Assembly (NCBI GenBank): GCA_035550595.1
Contig: DASZOV010000131.1
Coordinates: forward strand, 1 to 49,188
Length of the DNA: 49,188 bases
Source of the DNA: CALFMR01 sp035550595
Lineage (GTDB): Bacteria > Acidobacteriota > Vicinamibacteria > Vicinamibacterales > SCN-69-37
Reading direction: 5' to 3'
Shown here: positions 1 through 7,942 of the stretch, in pieces
Layout of the letters: every line of letters begins with the position of its first letter
Numbering within the stretch: the first letter of the stretch is position 1
Notes under the pieces: generated by a model
Databases searched by the model: none
What the model saw: the letters and a program-made list of their open reading frames with translations, nothing else
Told to the model about the DNA's origin: nothing
Translations under genes and position numbers: made by a program

Positions 1-555
1 CGTCGTCTGCTCGGTCTCGTTGAGATGTTTGACGTGCGTCCACAACTGGTTGCGCGTCTGCGGATCCAGGCCGAGCGTCGGCTCGTCGAGGAACAGGATG
101 CGCGGCGTGTGCAGGAAGCCGCGCGCGATCTCGAGCCGGCGACGCATGCCGCCCGAGAACGTCTTCACGTAGCTGTTGCGTCGATCCCACAGCTCGAAGA
201 GCGTCAGCAGCGCCTCGATGCGTTCGGCGCGGACTTTCCGCGGCACCTTGTAGAGCACCGCGTGCAACTCCATGTTCTCGAGCGCCGTCTGCTCGTTGTC
301 CAGGCTCGGATCCTGGAAGACGATGCCGAAGCGCTTGCGGGCCTCGTTGCGCTGAACGGTCGGATCGAGCCCGTCGAGCCGAATGGTGCCGCTCGTCGGC
401 GTCAGCAACGTCGTCAACATCTTGATCGTCGTCGTCTTGCCCGCGCCGTTCGGGCCGAGGAAGGCAAAGATTTCGCCTTTCGGGACGTCGAACGTCACGT
501 CGTCGACGGCGACGACGTCGCCGAATTGCTTGCGAAGGCGGTCGACCTGAATCAT
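1..555 (-). CDS. ABC transporter ATP-binding protein, drug-export (DrrA-like) type, C-terminus cut by window edge
   Basis: Reverse-strand translation from ATG at 555 gives 185 residues open to the window edge. Visible motifs are Walker A GPNGAGKTT (about residue 34), Q-loop VFQDPS, ABC signature FSGGMRRR (about 134), Walker B ILFLDEPT (about 153) and the D-loop GLDPQTR. The order and the phrase LTPTSGTIRLDG are typical of ABC-2 type exporters for drugs or natural products (DrrA/CcmA-like); the partner permease would lie beyond position 1. The cytoplasmic ATPase would power export. A 20-base palindrome lies 13 bases upstream of the start codon, so the gene is probably under a local repressor. 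The substrate cannot be told from sequence. Confidence 0.93.
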   Translation of the reverse strand, partial: MIQVDRLRKQFGDVVAVDDVTFDVPKGEIFAFLGPNGAGKTTTIKMLTTLLTPTSGTIRLDGLDPTVQRNEARKRFGIVFQDPSLDNEQTALENMELHAVLYKVPRKVRAERIEALLTLFELWDRRNSYVKTFSGGMRRRLEIARGFLHTPRILFLDEPTLGLDPQTRNQLWTHVKHLNETEQTT

Positions 556-568
556 GGTGGGGATGAAT

Positions 569-588
569 ACTACACTGTACAGTTTAGT
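569..588. promoter_or_regulatory. Palindromic operator upstream of the ABC exporter gene
   Basis: ACTACACTGTACAGTTTAGT is a 20-base inverted repeat with nine of ten pairs matching; the core ACTGTACAGT is perfect. It starts 13 bases upstream of the exporter start codon, where a bound dimer would block transcription or initiation. Its form fits TetR-type operators, but no regulator gene is next to it in the window. The family assignment is inference. Confidence 0.6.
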
Positions 589-711
589 TATGCAAGCGAC
601 CTCTCCCGCGCCCGCGTCGAGACGGACGCCGAGCGTGCGCCGGCCTGTGCTAGCCTTCGTCGCGAAAGCCAGGCGCGTGGTTTCGCGTTCGCGCGTGCAT
701 CCATCTTTCGA

Positions 712-732
712 CGTTCGCAGTTCGAAGTTGAC
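712..732 (+). repeat. Imperfect heptanucleotide repeat, 3 units
   Basis: Units CGTTCGC, AGTTCGA, AGTTGAC follow one another with a 7-base period just upstream of the CE15 ribosome-binding site. The same AGTTCGA unit recurs at 2153-2173 and, reversed, at 3257-3291. This copy is the weakest of the three. Confidence 0.4.
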
Positions 733-756
733 AGTATTCCTCCCAGGGGAGGCGTG

Positions 757-2139
757 ATGCGTCGTCCGGTCCTTTTCATCTCCGCGTTGTTCGCGGTCCT
801 TGCCGTGCAGCCCTCGTTCACGCAGGCGCCGGCCGCCGGTCGTGCCGGCGCGCCGCCCGCGCAGACGAATCCCACACAGCTCGGCAACGACGCCAACGGC
901 AACCCGCTGCGGCTCGCGACCAAAACGGGCCACGTCTCGAATTACGACGAGAGCAAGATCAAGCCCTATACGCTTCCCGACCCGCTCGTGCTCGCCGACG
1001 GCACGCGCGTGACGACGGCCGATCAGTGGATGAAGGAGCGACGGCCGGAAATCCTGAAGCTGTACGAGGATCAGATCTACGGCCGCGTGCCGGACAACGC
1101 GCCGACGGTGACCTGGACGGTCGCCGATACGGATCCGCACGCGCGCGATGGTGCCGCGATCCTGTCGCACCTCATCGGCCGCGTTGGTGACAAGGCGAAC
1201 GCACCGCTGATTCACGTGACGCTTTACACCCCAGCTGGCGTGACCAAGCCGGTGCCGGTCATCCTGCTCGTGAACTTCGGCGGCGGCACGCCCGCGCGCG
1301 GCGCGGCGCCCGCGCGTGGACGCGCGCAGCAGGCCGCGGGGCGGGCTGGACGTGCGGGACGCGCGGGTGGTGCCGGTCGTGGCGGCGCGGCGTTCGGCGA
1401 GCCGTCGAATGCGACCGACATCCTGGCGCACGGCTGGGGCTACGCGATGGTCGGTTACCAGGACATCCAGCCGGATCGCGCGAACGCGTGGACCGAAGGC
1501 GTCATCGGCCAGACGCTCGCGCCCGGTCAGACGCAGCCCGCGCCGGGCGAGTGGGGCACGATCGGCGCCTGGGCGTGGGGGACGAGCCGCATCGTCGATT
1601 ACCTCGCCGCCGATCGCGCGATCGACGCGTCGCACATCGCCGTCTACGGCTTTTCGCGGCTCGGCAAGATGGTCCTGTGGGCCGCCGCGCAGGACCCGCG
1701 CATTTCGGTCGTGATCTCCGGCTGCGCCGGCGAGATGGGCTCCGCGCTCGCGCGCCGTGACTGGGGCGAGACGGTCGACGACATGGCGCAGAATTTCCCG
1801 TGGCAGTTCGCTGGCAACTTCCAGCAGTGGGTCGGACGCTGGAACGACATGCCGGTCGACGCGCACATGCTCATCGCGCTCAGCGCACCGCGCCCGGTGT
1901 TCATCACCGGCGGCACGACCGATCAGTGGTCGGATCCAAAGGGCGAGTTCCTCGCCGAAGTCGCGGCCGGTCCTGTCTACCGCCTGCTCGGCAAACAAGA
2001 CCTCGGCACGACGACCTTCCCGCCGCCCGACACGCCGGTGATGACGGGCGATCTCGCCTACAACGAACACACCGGCCCGCACCAGTTCACGCCGACTGAA
2101 TGGGGACTGGTCGTCAAGTTTCTCGAGCGCTATTTCTAG
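757..2139 (+). CDS. Secreted CE15-type glucuronoyl esterase (460 aa)
   Basis: The ATG at 757 follows AGGGGAGG and begins a signal peptide (MRRPVLFISALFAVLAVQPS, cleavage near FTQA). The alpha/beta-hydrolase core shows the nucleophile motif GFSRLGK (Ser about residue 299), matching the CE15 G-C/F-S-R-x-G-K motif, and a C-terminal His in NEHTGPHQF. CE15 enzymes cleave the ester between 4-O-methylglucuronate on xylan and lignin alcohols. Cys of the usual GCSRxGK is Phe here. An Ala/Gly/Arg-rich insert (about residues 176-214, with repeated AGRAGRAGRAGG) interrupts the core after the NFGGG strand and is unlikely to be folded. The reading frame stays open upstream to position 25, but that part is antisense to the ABC gene. 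A GH115 alpha-glucuronidase 2.8 kb downstream acts on the same side chain. Confidence 0.87.
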   Translation: MRRPVLFISALFAVLAVQPSFTQAPAAGRAGAPPAQTNPTQLGNDANGNPLRLATKTGHVSNYDESKIKPYTLPDPLVLADGTRVTTADQWMKERRPEILKLYEDQIYGRVPDNAPTVTWTVADTDPHARDGAAILSHLIGRVGDKANAPLIHVTLYTPAGVTKPVPVILLVNFGGGTPARGAAPARGRAQQAAGRAGRAGRAGGAGRGGAAFGEPSNATDILAHGWGYAMVGYQDIQPDRANAWTEGVIGQTLAPGQTQPAPGEWGTIGAWAWGTSRIVDYLAADRAIDASHIAVYGFSRLGKMVLWAAAQDPRISVVISGCAGEMGSALARRDWGETVDDMAQNFPWQFAGNFQQWVGRWNDMPVDAHMLIALSAPRPVFITGGTTDQWSDPKGEFLAEVAAGPVYRLLGKQDLGTTTFPPPDTPVMTGDLAYNEHTGPHQFTPTEWGLVVKFLERYF

Positions 2140-2152
2140 GAGAGCCGAGACA

Positions 2153-2173
2153 AGTTAGAAGTTCGAAGCCAGA
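2153..2173 (+). repeat. Heptanucleotide tandem repeat, 3 units
   Basis: AGTTAGA, AGTTCGA, AGCCAGA in exact 7-base register, 13 bases after the CE15 stop codon. The segment AGTTCGAAGCCAGAA recurs on the opposite strand at 3257-3291, so the two copies bracket the interval 2.15-3.29 kb as inverted repeats. Confidence 0.6.
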
Positions 2174-2174
2174 A

Positions 2175-2466
2175 ACGGCGGCCTCACGCGAAGACGCGAA
2201 GATCGCGAAGAAGGGCACTAAAGAAAGATGACACCGCGAGGCCCCGAGCGCAGCGAGGGTGCCGAAGCGCGTAGCGCTGGGGGTGGGGCCCCAGCGCATT
2301 GCAAAGAAGATGACTCGCGAGCGCAGCGAAGCGCATCAAAGGAAAGTCCGCGAAGCCCGCGACGGAGGAGCGGCGTTGAGCGGGCGAGCGGGGGTGGGGC
2401 CCCGCGAGCGATCAAAGAAAAGATGACCCCAGCGCATTGCAAAAAAGATGACTCGCGAGAGAGCCA
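2175..2466. repeat. Intergenic composite repeat region without a credible gene
   Basis: The spacer between the CE15 gene and the convergent hypothetical gene is built from repeats. First come near copies of CGCGAAGA (about 2185-2212). Then a 33-base element starting CCCCAGCGCATTGC occurs at 2289-2321 and again at 2427-2459 with 32/33 identity. The string AAGATGAC appears four times (2223, 2306, 2420, 2445 region), and GGGGGTGGGGCCCC appears twice. Any peptide read from it is Ser/Arg low-complexity and not believable. No promoter or terminator is evident. It may be a dispersed intergenic repeat of this lineage. Confidence 0.65.
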
Positions 2467-2469
2467 TCG

Positions 2470-3258
2470 CTACTTGTACAGCGGCAGCGCGTCGACCTCG
2501 TGTTCAACGCGGGCGATCAGCGCGTTGTAAGCTGGCGTGCCGATGCCGCCGAAACGGCGCGTGAGCTCGGCGTCGGAGAGATCGTTGGGCAAGTCGTCGA
2601 TGGCTGGCAGGATGTCGGCTTCCGACAAGCCGCTGGCGGCGCGCGTCTGGATCGCGGCCGCTGACGCCGGATCCGTCGCCACGCGACCCAGCTTGGAGCC
2701 GGCGCGATCCGCGGCGAGATCGGAAAACGAAAATCCTTCACGGCCGTGCGCGTCGGTCAACTCTTTGTAGAGGCCGACCCAGTCGGCAAGCGCCTGGCCG
2801 GACGCAGCCGAGAGCAGCGCTGACAACGCGAAGTGCTCCGCGAGGTCGCCTCGGCCCGCGAGTACGACGCCGCGCGGCCGCGGGCGCGTCCAGTCTCGTG
2901 CTTCCGGCGCGAGCACGTCGATCGGCCAGCCTTTGACATAGAACGCCGTCGCCATGAGCGCCGTGCGGTTCTCATCGTCGGCCGTCGCCGGCGTCGAACG
3001 CGATCCGGCAAAGGCGAGCATCGGACCGAGAATGCGCGCGAGCGACACGCCGCGTGGCAGCGTCGCCGTCACTTCGACGAGATGTTCCTCGAACGCGCGC
3101 AGGCGCGCGAGGTCTTCGGCCGAGAGCGTACTGGTGGTGGATGCGGATTTTGGCTGTCGGACCGACGGCGCGCGGGCCGCGAGCTGGGCCGGCGCGAGCA
3201 CGAGCGTTGCGGCGAGCATGCACACGGCCGTTGCAGCGAGCAACCTCGACGGAGTCAT
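2470..3258 (-). CDS. Secreted protein of unknown function (262 aa)
   Basis: The start was taken at the second in-frame ATG (3258), because it opens directly onto a signal peptide (MTPSRLLAATAVCMLAATLVLAPAQLAARA); the earlier ATG at 3288 lies in a heptamer repeat. The mature part is soluble and mixed alpha/beta. Conserved-looking stretches are RGDLAEHFALSALLSAASG, LADWVGLYKELTDAHG and GFSFSDLAADRAGSKLG, which remind me of an uncharacterised proteobacterial family, though I cannot name it. No catalytic motif stands out. It ends next to the repeat-rich spacer and is not coupled to the dioxygenase gene on its upstream side. Confidence 0.78.
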   Translation of the reverse strand: MTPSRLLAATAVCMLAATLVLAPAQLAARAPSVRQPKSASTTSTLSAEDLARLRAFEEHLVEVTATLPRGVSLARILGPMLAFAGSRSTPATADDENRTALMATAFYVKGWPIDVLAPEARDWTRPRPRGVVLAGRGDLAEHFALSALLSAASGQALADWVGLYKELTDAHGREGFSFSDLAADRAGSKLGRVATDPASAAAIQTRAASGLSEADILPAIDDLPNDLSDAELTRRFGGIGTPAYNALIARVEHEVDALPLYK

Positions 3259-3291
3259 CAACTTCTGGCTTCTGGCTTCGAACTTCAAACT
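3257..3291 (-). repeat. Heptanucleotide tandem repeat, 5 units, forming the leader of the 2470-3258 gene
   Basis: Read on the minus strand, AGTTTGA, AGTTCGA, AGCCAGA, AGCCAGA, AGTTGAT give exactly five 7-base units. The last one overlaps the ATG of the downstream gene, so the presumed leader and ribosome-binding region is itself the repeat. Confidence 0.65.
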
Positions 3292-3307
3292 CGTCCGCGT
3301 TCCGCCA

Positions 3308-4246
3308 TCACTCCAGCGGCGGCAGGATGAACTCGATCCGCGCGCGGTGCGGCTCGAGCCATGACGGCAGCGTCAGCCGCTCACCGAGATGATCGGGCGC
3401 CTCGTCGGTGGCGAAGCCAGGCGGGTCGGTCGCGATCTCGAAGAGCACGCCGCCAGGCTCGCGGAAGTAGATCGAGTGGAAGTACATCCGGTCCATGACC
3501 GGCGTGACGTTCAGCCCCGCGGCGGCGAGATCGTCCCGCCATGCGAGCTGCTCGTCGTCGTTGGCCGCGCGCCACGCGATGTGATGCACGGTGCCCGCGC
3601 CCTGCCGGCCGCGCTGGCCATCGGGCGCGCAGACGATGTCGACGATCGAGCCGGCGTGCGGGCCCGCGGCCGCGGCGTAACGGAAGCGGTTGCCCTCGGC
3701 GCCGATCTGCTGAAAGCCCATCACGTCGGCGACGAGCCGCGCGGTTTTTTCGTAGCCTTCTTCGGCGAGCGTCGCGCTGTGGAAGCCGCAGATTGCGTGT
3801 TCGGCCGCGACTGTCCCGCCATGCCACGCGCGCGACGGATTGGCGAGCGGCGTCGCGATGAGCTCGAGCCGCATGCCGTCCGGATCCTCGAACGCAAGGA
3901 CCGCCTCGCCGAACCGCGTGCCCGCATCGCTCGCGGCCGCGCCGTTCGCCTCGAGGCGCGATCGCCAGTAGTCGACCGATTCGGCCGGCACCGCGAACGT
4001 CGTCGCCGTGACCTGGCCGTTGCCAACCGTCCCGCGATGCGCGTGCGGCCACGGGAAGAACGTCAGGATCGATCCCGGCGATCCGTCGGCGTTGCCGAAA
4101 TAGAAATGATACGTACCCGGGTCGTCGAAGTTGACCGTGCGCTTGACGAGCCGCAGGCCGAGCACCTCGGTATAGAAGTGCAGATTGCGGCGCGGATCGC
4201 TCGCGATGGCCGTGATGTGGTGAATGCCGGAGATGACGCGGCTCAT
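3308..4246 (-). CDS. Ring-cleaving dioxygenase, VOC family (MhqO-like, 312 aa)
   Basis: Two vicinal-oxygen-chelate repeats are seen: GIHHITAIASDPRRNLHFYTEVLG at the N-terminus, and a second module with TVHHIAWRA and GGVLFEIATD near the C-terminus. The His/His/Glu set expected to bind one divalent metal is present. Length and sequence style match MhqO/YkcA-type proteins, associated with cleavage or detoxification of catechols and quinones. The ATG at 4246 overlaps the stop of the upstream esterase gene (ATGA), so the two are translated together. In Bacillus subtilis mhqO and mhqD belong to one quinone-stress regulon. Here the true substrate is unknown; a lignin-derived aromatic would fit the CE15 and GH115 neighbours but is inference. 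Confidence 0.9.
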   Translation of the reverse strand: MSRVISGIHHITAIASDPRRNLHFYTEVLGLRLVKRTVNFDDPGTYHFYFGNADGSPGSILTFFPWPHAHRGTVGNGQVTATTFAVPAESVDYWRSRLEANGAAASDAGTRFGEAVLAFEDPDGMRLELIATPLANPSRAWHGGTVAAEHAICGFHSATLAEEGYEKTARLVADVMGFQQIGAEGNRFRYAAAAGPHAGSIVDIVCAPDGQRGRQGAGTVHHIAWRAANDDEQLAWRDDLAAAGLNVTPVMDRMYFHSIYFREPGGVLFEIATDPPGFATDEAPDHLGERLTLPSWLEPHRARIEFILPPLE

Positions 4247-4917
4247 CGCTGCTCCACGGAAGGGACGAGGAGCGCGCGCAACGCGTCCAGCTCGTCGCGA
4301 TTGACAGTATGTCCCATGCGCGGATAGATGCGTTCGTCGACGTCCGCGCCGCGCCGTCGGAAGATGTCGGCCGACTCGCGCACGCGCGCGAGCGGGATGT
4401 GCGGATCGACGTCGCTGCACCCGAGGAACACGGGCGTTCCGTCGAGCGCGCCCGCGTCGGGCCATGACGACCCCGGCGGACCGATGAGGCCGCCGCTCAA
4501 CGCGCCGACGACCGCGTAGCGCCGTGGATGACGGACGACGAACTCAAGTGAGAGGCACGCGCCCTGCGAGAAGCCGATGAGGCCCACACGGTCGGCGTCG
4601 ACGCCGGCCTCGCCAAGCGTCGCCACGAGCGTCGCGACGAGATGGATCGCCGACGAGAGGTTCGGCTCGTTCTGATCGATCGGCGCGAGGAACGTGCGTG
4701 GATACCATTCGCGTCCGGCCGCTTCCGGCGCGAGATACGCGATGTCGTCGAGGCCGAACTCGTCGGCCAGGCCGAGGATGTCCGCCGCCGACGCGCCGCG
4801 GCCGTGCAGCAGGATCACCGACAGGCGCGCATCGGCGGGTTCCGGGCCGAGATGGTGGATGACGACACCCTTGTGCGGGTCGTTGCGGTCGGCAGATGTA
4901 GGTGATTGGGGAGTCAC
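4243..4917 (-). CDS. Phospholipase/carboxylesterase, alpha/beta hydrolase (MhqD-like, 224 aa)
   Basis: Small cytoplasmic serine hydrolase of the phospholipase/carboxylesterase (Abhydrolase_2) family. Landmarks are the oxyanion region ILLHGRGASAADIL, nucleophile elbow GFSQGACLS, Asp in CSDVDPHIPL and His in RMGHTVNRDE. I chose the GTG at 4917 because it gives the usual short N-terminus; longer readings run across the divergent GH115 gene. The stop overlaps the start of the dioxygenase by ATGA. Pairing with a MhqO-like protein suggests hydrolysis of ring-cleavage or quinone-adduct products. The GH115 gene starts 58 bases away on the other strand, so both promoters share that short spacer. Confidence 0.87.
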   Translation of the reverse strand: MTPQSPTSADRNDPHKGVVIHHLGPEPADARLSVILLHGRGASAADILGLADEFGLDDIAYLAPEAAGREWYPRTFLAPIDQNEPNLSSAIHLVATLVATLGEAGVDADRVGLIGFSQGACLSLEFVVRHPRRYAVVGALSGGLIGPPGSSWPDAGALDGTPVFLGCSDVDPHIPLARVRESADIFRRRGADVDERIYPRMGHTVNRDELDALRALLVPSVEQR

Positions 4918-4975
4918 CGTTCGATTGTAGGCCGAAGCCGACGGGCGACGCCGCGCCCGCAGTAGGATACGCACC

Positions 4976-7942
4976 ATGCGCGTCCATCTCCGAACCGCGA
5001 TCCTCCTCGCGGCGGCCGGATTGCTGGCCGTTGCCGTTGACGGCTGGGCCCTGGGCCAGCCGCCGTACGTGGCGTTCACGCCCGCGAACGGAAGTTTTCC
5101 TCTCGCCGAGAACAATCGGGCCGCCACGCTCTGGGTCGACCCGGCTGACTGGTCCGGCGTCGTCCGGGCCGTCGGCGATCTGCAGGCCGACGTGCACCGC
5201 GTGACGAACCTCACGCCGGCCATCGTGCACGACGGCACGCACCTGCCGCGCGCGGTCGTCATCATCGGCACGGTCGGCCGCAGTCCGATCATCGATCGGT
5301 TGATCCGCGAGAAGAAGATCGACGCGAGCGGCATCGCCGGCAAGTGGGAATCGTTCTTCCTCCAGACGGTATCCGACCCGATGCCCGGCGTGAAGAACGC
5401 GCTCGTGATTGCCGGCAGCGACAAGCGCGGCACGATCTACGGCATCTACGATCTGTCCGAACAGATCGGCGTGTCGCCGTGGTACTGGTGGGCGGACGTC
5501 ACGCCGGTCCATCGAACAGCGCTGTTCGTCCGGCAGGGCAAATATCAGCAGGGCGAGCCGTCGGTGAAGTACCGCGGCATCTTCTTCAACGACGAGCGAC
5601 CGGACCTCGATTACTGGGTGCGCGAGAAGTTCGGCGAGCACCCGACGCCCGGTGGCGGCGCGGGCACGGTCGCGAATTTCAATCACGAGTTCTACGCGCG
5701 CGTCTTCGAGGTGCTGCTCCGTCTGAAGGCGAACTATCTCTGGCCCGCGATGTGGAACAACGCGTTCGCCGAAGACGATCCGGAGAATCCGAAGCTCGCC
5801 GACGAGTACGGCATCGTGATGGGCACGTCGCACCAGGAGCCGATGCTGCGCGCGCAGAAGGAATGGGACTGGCATCTGCACGGCCAATACGGCAACTGGA
5901 ACTACGCGACGCATCCCGACGTACTCGAGCAGTTCTGGCGCGGCGCGGTCGAGGCGCGCAAGAACTTCGAGAACATCTACACGATTGGCCTGCGTGGCGA
6001 GAACGACACCGCGATGGTGCAGGGCCCGACCCAGAGCATGGCGCTCCTCGAGAAGATCGTCGCCGCCCAACGCCAGATGCTCGTCGACGAAGTGAACCCT
6101 GACATCACCAAAGTCCCGCAGCTCTGGTGTCTCTATAAAGAGGTTCAGGGCTACTACGAGAACGGACTCCGCGTTCCTGACGACGTGACGCTGCTCTGGG
6201 CGGAGGACAACTGGGGCGACGTGCGGCGCCTGCCGACGGCCGAGGAGCGCCAACGGCCGGGTGGTGCGGGCATCTACTATCACTTCGACTACCACGGCGG
6301 TCCGCGGAGTTACCAGTGGATCAACACGAGCCCCATCGCGAAGATCTGGGACCAGATGAGCCTCGCGAAGCAGTACGGCGCCGATCGCATCTGGATCGTC
6401 AACGTCGGCCACTTCAAGGGCTACGAGTTCCCGACCGAGTACTTCCTCAGCCTGGCGTGGGACACGAGCCGCTGGACCAACGACAACACGCGCGACTTCA
6501 CGCGCGAGTGGGCCGCGCGTGAGTTCGGGCCCGATCACGCCGACGACATCGCCGACATCGTCTCGACGTACACGCGATACAACGGCCGACGGAAGCCGGA
6601 GCTGTTGGCGCCGGGTACTTACAGCCTCGTCAACTACCGTGAGGCGGAACGCGTCGTCGACGACTACAACGCGCTCGCCACGCGCGCCGAGTCGATCATG
6701 AACGAGCTGCCCGCGGTCAAGCGTGACGCGTTTTACGAGCTCGTGCTCTTCCCGACGAAAGCCTCCGCCCAGGTGAACGAGCTGTACGTCGAGGCCGCGA
6801 AGAACGCGCTCTACGTCGCACAAGGCCGCGCGAGCGCCAACGCGCACGCCGATCGCGCGCGCGACCTGTTCCAGGCCGACACGGACCTGATGGCGTACTT
6901 CAACAAGCGCTTCATGAACGGCAAGTGGGAGCACTTCATGGATCAGTCCCACATCGGCTACACGACGTGGCGCGATCCGCCGTCCAACACGATGGACGCC
7001 ATCCATCTTGCGAGCGTCACCGTACCCGAGGCCGCTGGTCTCGGCGTCGCCGTCGATGGATCGACCGACGCATGGCCCGGCGCGACCGGCACACCCGCGC
7101 TGCCGGCGTTCGACGCGCTGAACCGTCAGCAGTCCTACATCGACGTTTTCGATCGCGGGCAGACGCCGTTCACCTTCACGGCGACGCCGAGCGCGCCCTG
7201 GATCGTGCTGAGCGATCGCGGCGGCACGATTGACGACGACGCGCGGATCGCGGTGACGGTCGACTGGGCGCACGCGCCGAAGGGCGACGCGGCCGGCACG
7301 GTCACGATTGCCGGCGCGGGCGCGTCGGTCGTCGTCCACGTCGCTTCGCGGACGCCGGCTGACGTCACGCGTGCGACGCTTGCCGGCTTCGCCGAGGGCG
7401 ACGGGTACGTGTCAATCGAGCCCGAGCACTACACGAAGAAGACGGACGCCGGCAGCCGCCGCTGGATCCGCATCGAAGACTACGGCCGCACGCTCTCCGG
7501 CATGCGCGCCGAGGGTCCCGTCGACGTCGCGCCGGCGACGCCCGGGACGGACGCGCCGAGCCTCGAGTATCGGATGTACATGCTCGATCCCGGCGCCGTC
7601 ACGGCGCACCTGATCCTTGCGCCGACGTTGAACTTCATGCCCGGCCGTCCGCTGCAGGTGGCCGTGTCGTTCGACGACGAGGCTCCGCAGACCGTCACCG
7701 TCGTGCCGGCCGGCTACAACGCCGCAGGCCGCGACTGGGAAGCGTCGGTCGAGAACAACGCGCGCACGGTCACGACGTCGCACACGCTGGCCTCGGCCGG
7801 CTATCACACGCTCAAAGTCTGGATGGTCGATCCGGCGGTCGTCGTGCAGAAGATCGTCGTGACGTCGAACGAGGCGGAAGGGAAGACGAGCTATCTCGGG
7901 CCGCCCGAGAGCTACCATGGAACGGCAGCGGCGCAACGCTGA
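4976..7942 (+). CDS. GH115 xylan alpha-1,2-glucuronidase, secreted (988 aa)
   Basis: ATG at 4976 is preceded by AGGA and starts a signal peptide (about 28 residues). The N-terminal domain, the catalytic barrel (KYRGIFFNDERPDLDYWVREKFG; NYLWPAMWNNAF; IGLRGENDTAM; LLWAEDNWGDVRRLP) and the C-terminal beta domains (from about residue 680, ending in YHTLKVWMVDPAVV) have the order and length of GH115. These exo-enzymes remove (4-O-methyl)glucuronate from xylan. A large family-typical C-terminal domain is complete. Together with the CE15 esterase it would strip glucuronate decorations and lignin cross-links. The last 131 bases are overlapped by the convergent AraC reading frame. Confidence 0.95.
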   Translation: MRVHLRTAILLAAAGLLAVAVDGWALGQPPYVAFTPANGSFPLAENNRAATLWVDPADWSGVVRAVGDLQADVHRVTNLTPAIVHDGTHLPRAVVIIGTVGRSPIIDRLIREKKIDASGIAGKWESFFLQTVSDPMPGVKNALVIAGSDKRGTIYGIYDLSEQIGVSPWYWWADVTPVHRTALFVRQGKYQQGEPSVKYRGIFFNDERPDLDYWVREKFGEHPTPGGGAGTVANFNHEFYARVFEVLLRLKANYLWPAMWNNAFAEDDPENPKLADEYGIVMGTSHQEPMLRAQKEWDWHLHGQYGNWNYATHPDVLEQFWRGAVEARKNFENIYTIGLRGENDTAMVQGPTQSMALLEKIVAAQRQMLVDEVNPDITKVPQLWCLYKEVQGYYENGLRVPDDVTLLWAEDNWGDVRRLPTAEERQRPGGAGIYYHFDYHGGPRSYQWINTSPIAKIWDQMSLAKQYGADRIWIVNVGHFKGYEFPTEYFLSLAWDTSRWTNDNTRDFTREWAAREFGPDHADDIADIVSTYTRYNGRRKPELLAPGTYSLVNYREAERVVDDYNALATRAESIMNELPAVKRDAFYELVLFPTKASAQVNELYVEAAKNALYVAQGRASANAHADRARDLFQADTDLMAYFNKRFMNGKWEHFMDQSHIGYTTWRDPPSNTMDAIHLASVTVPEAAGLGVAVDGSTDAWPGATGTPALPAFDALNRQQSYIDVFDRGQTPFTFTATPSAPWIVLSDRGGTIDDDARIAVTVDWAHAPKGDAAGTVTIAGAGASVVVHVASRTPADVTRATLAGFAEGDGYVSIEPEHYTKKTDAGSRRWIRIEDYGRTLSGMRAEGPVDVAPATPGTDAPSLEYRMYMLDPGAVTAHLILAPTLNFMPGRPLQVAVSFDDEAPQTVTVVPAGYNAAGRDWEASVENNARTVTTSHTLASAGYHTLKVWMVDPAVVVQKIVVTSNEAEGKTSYLGPPESYHGTAAAQR

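Noticed and set aside
25..756. Long upstream extension of the CE15 reading frame
   Set aside because: It is antisense to the ABC ATPase, Arg-rich, and the signal peptide and ribosome-binding site mark the real start at 757.
554..757. Small plus-strand ORF as a TetR-type repressor next to the operator
   Set aside because: The 67-residue peptide has no helix-turn-helix and overlaps the operator and the CE15 leader.
2175..2466. CRISPR array
   Set aside because: Repeats are of mixed length, contiguous or irregularly spaced, without uniform spacers or cas genes.
2228..2530. Possible small gene in the repeat region
   Set aside because: The peptide is Ser/Arg low-complexity and made of the DNA repeats, with no plausible fold or family.
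5076..7339. Long minus-strand reading frame across the GH115 gene
   Set aside because: Arg/Val/Asp-rich mirror of a high-GC gene without motifs; the plus-strand frame has clear GH115 motifs.
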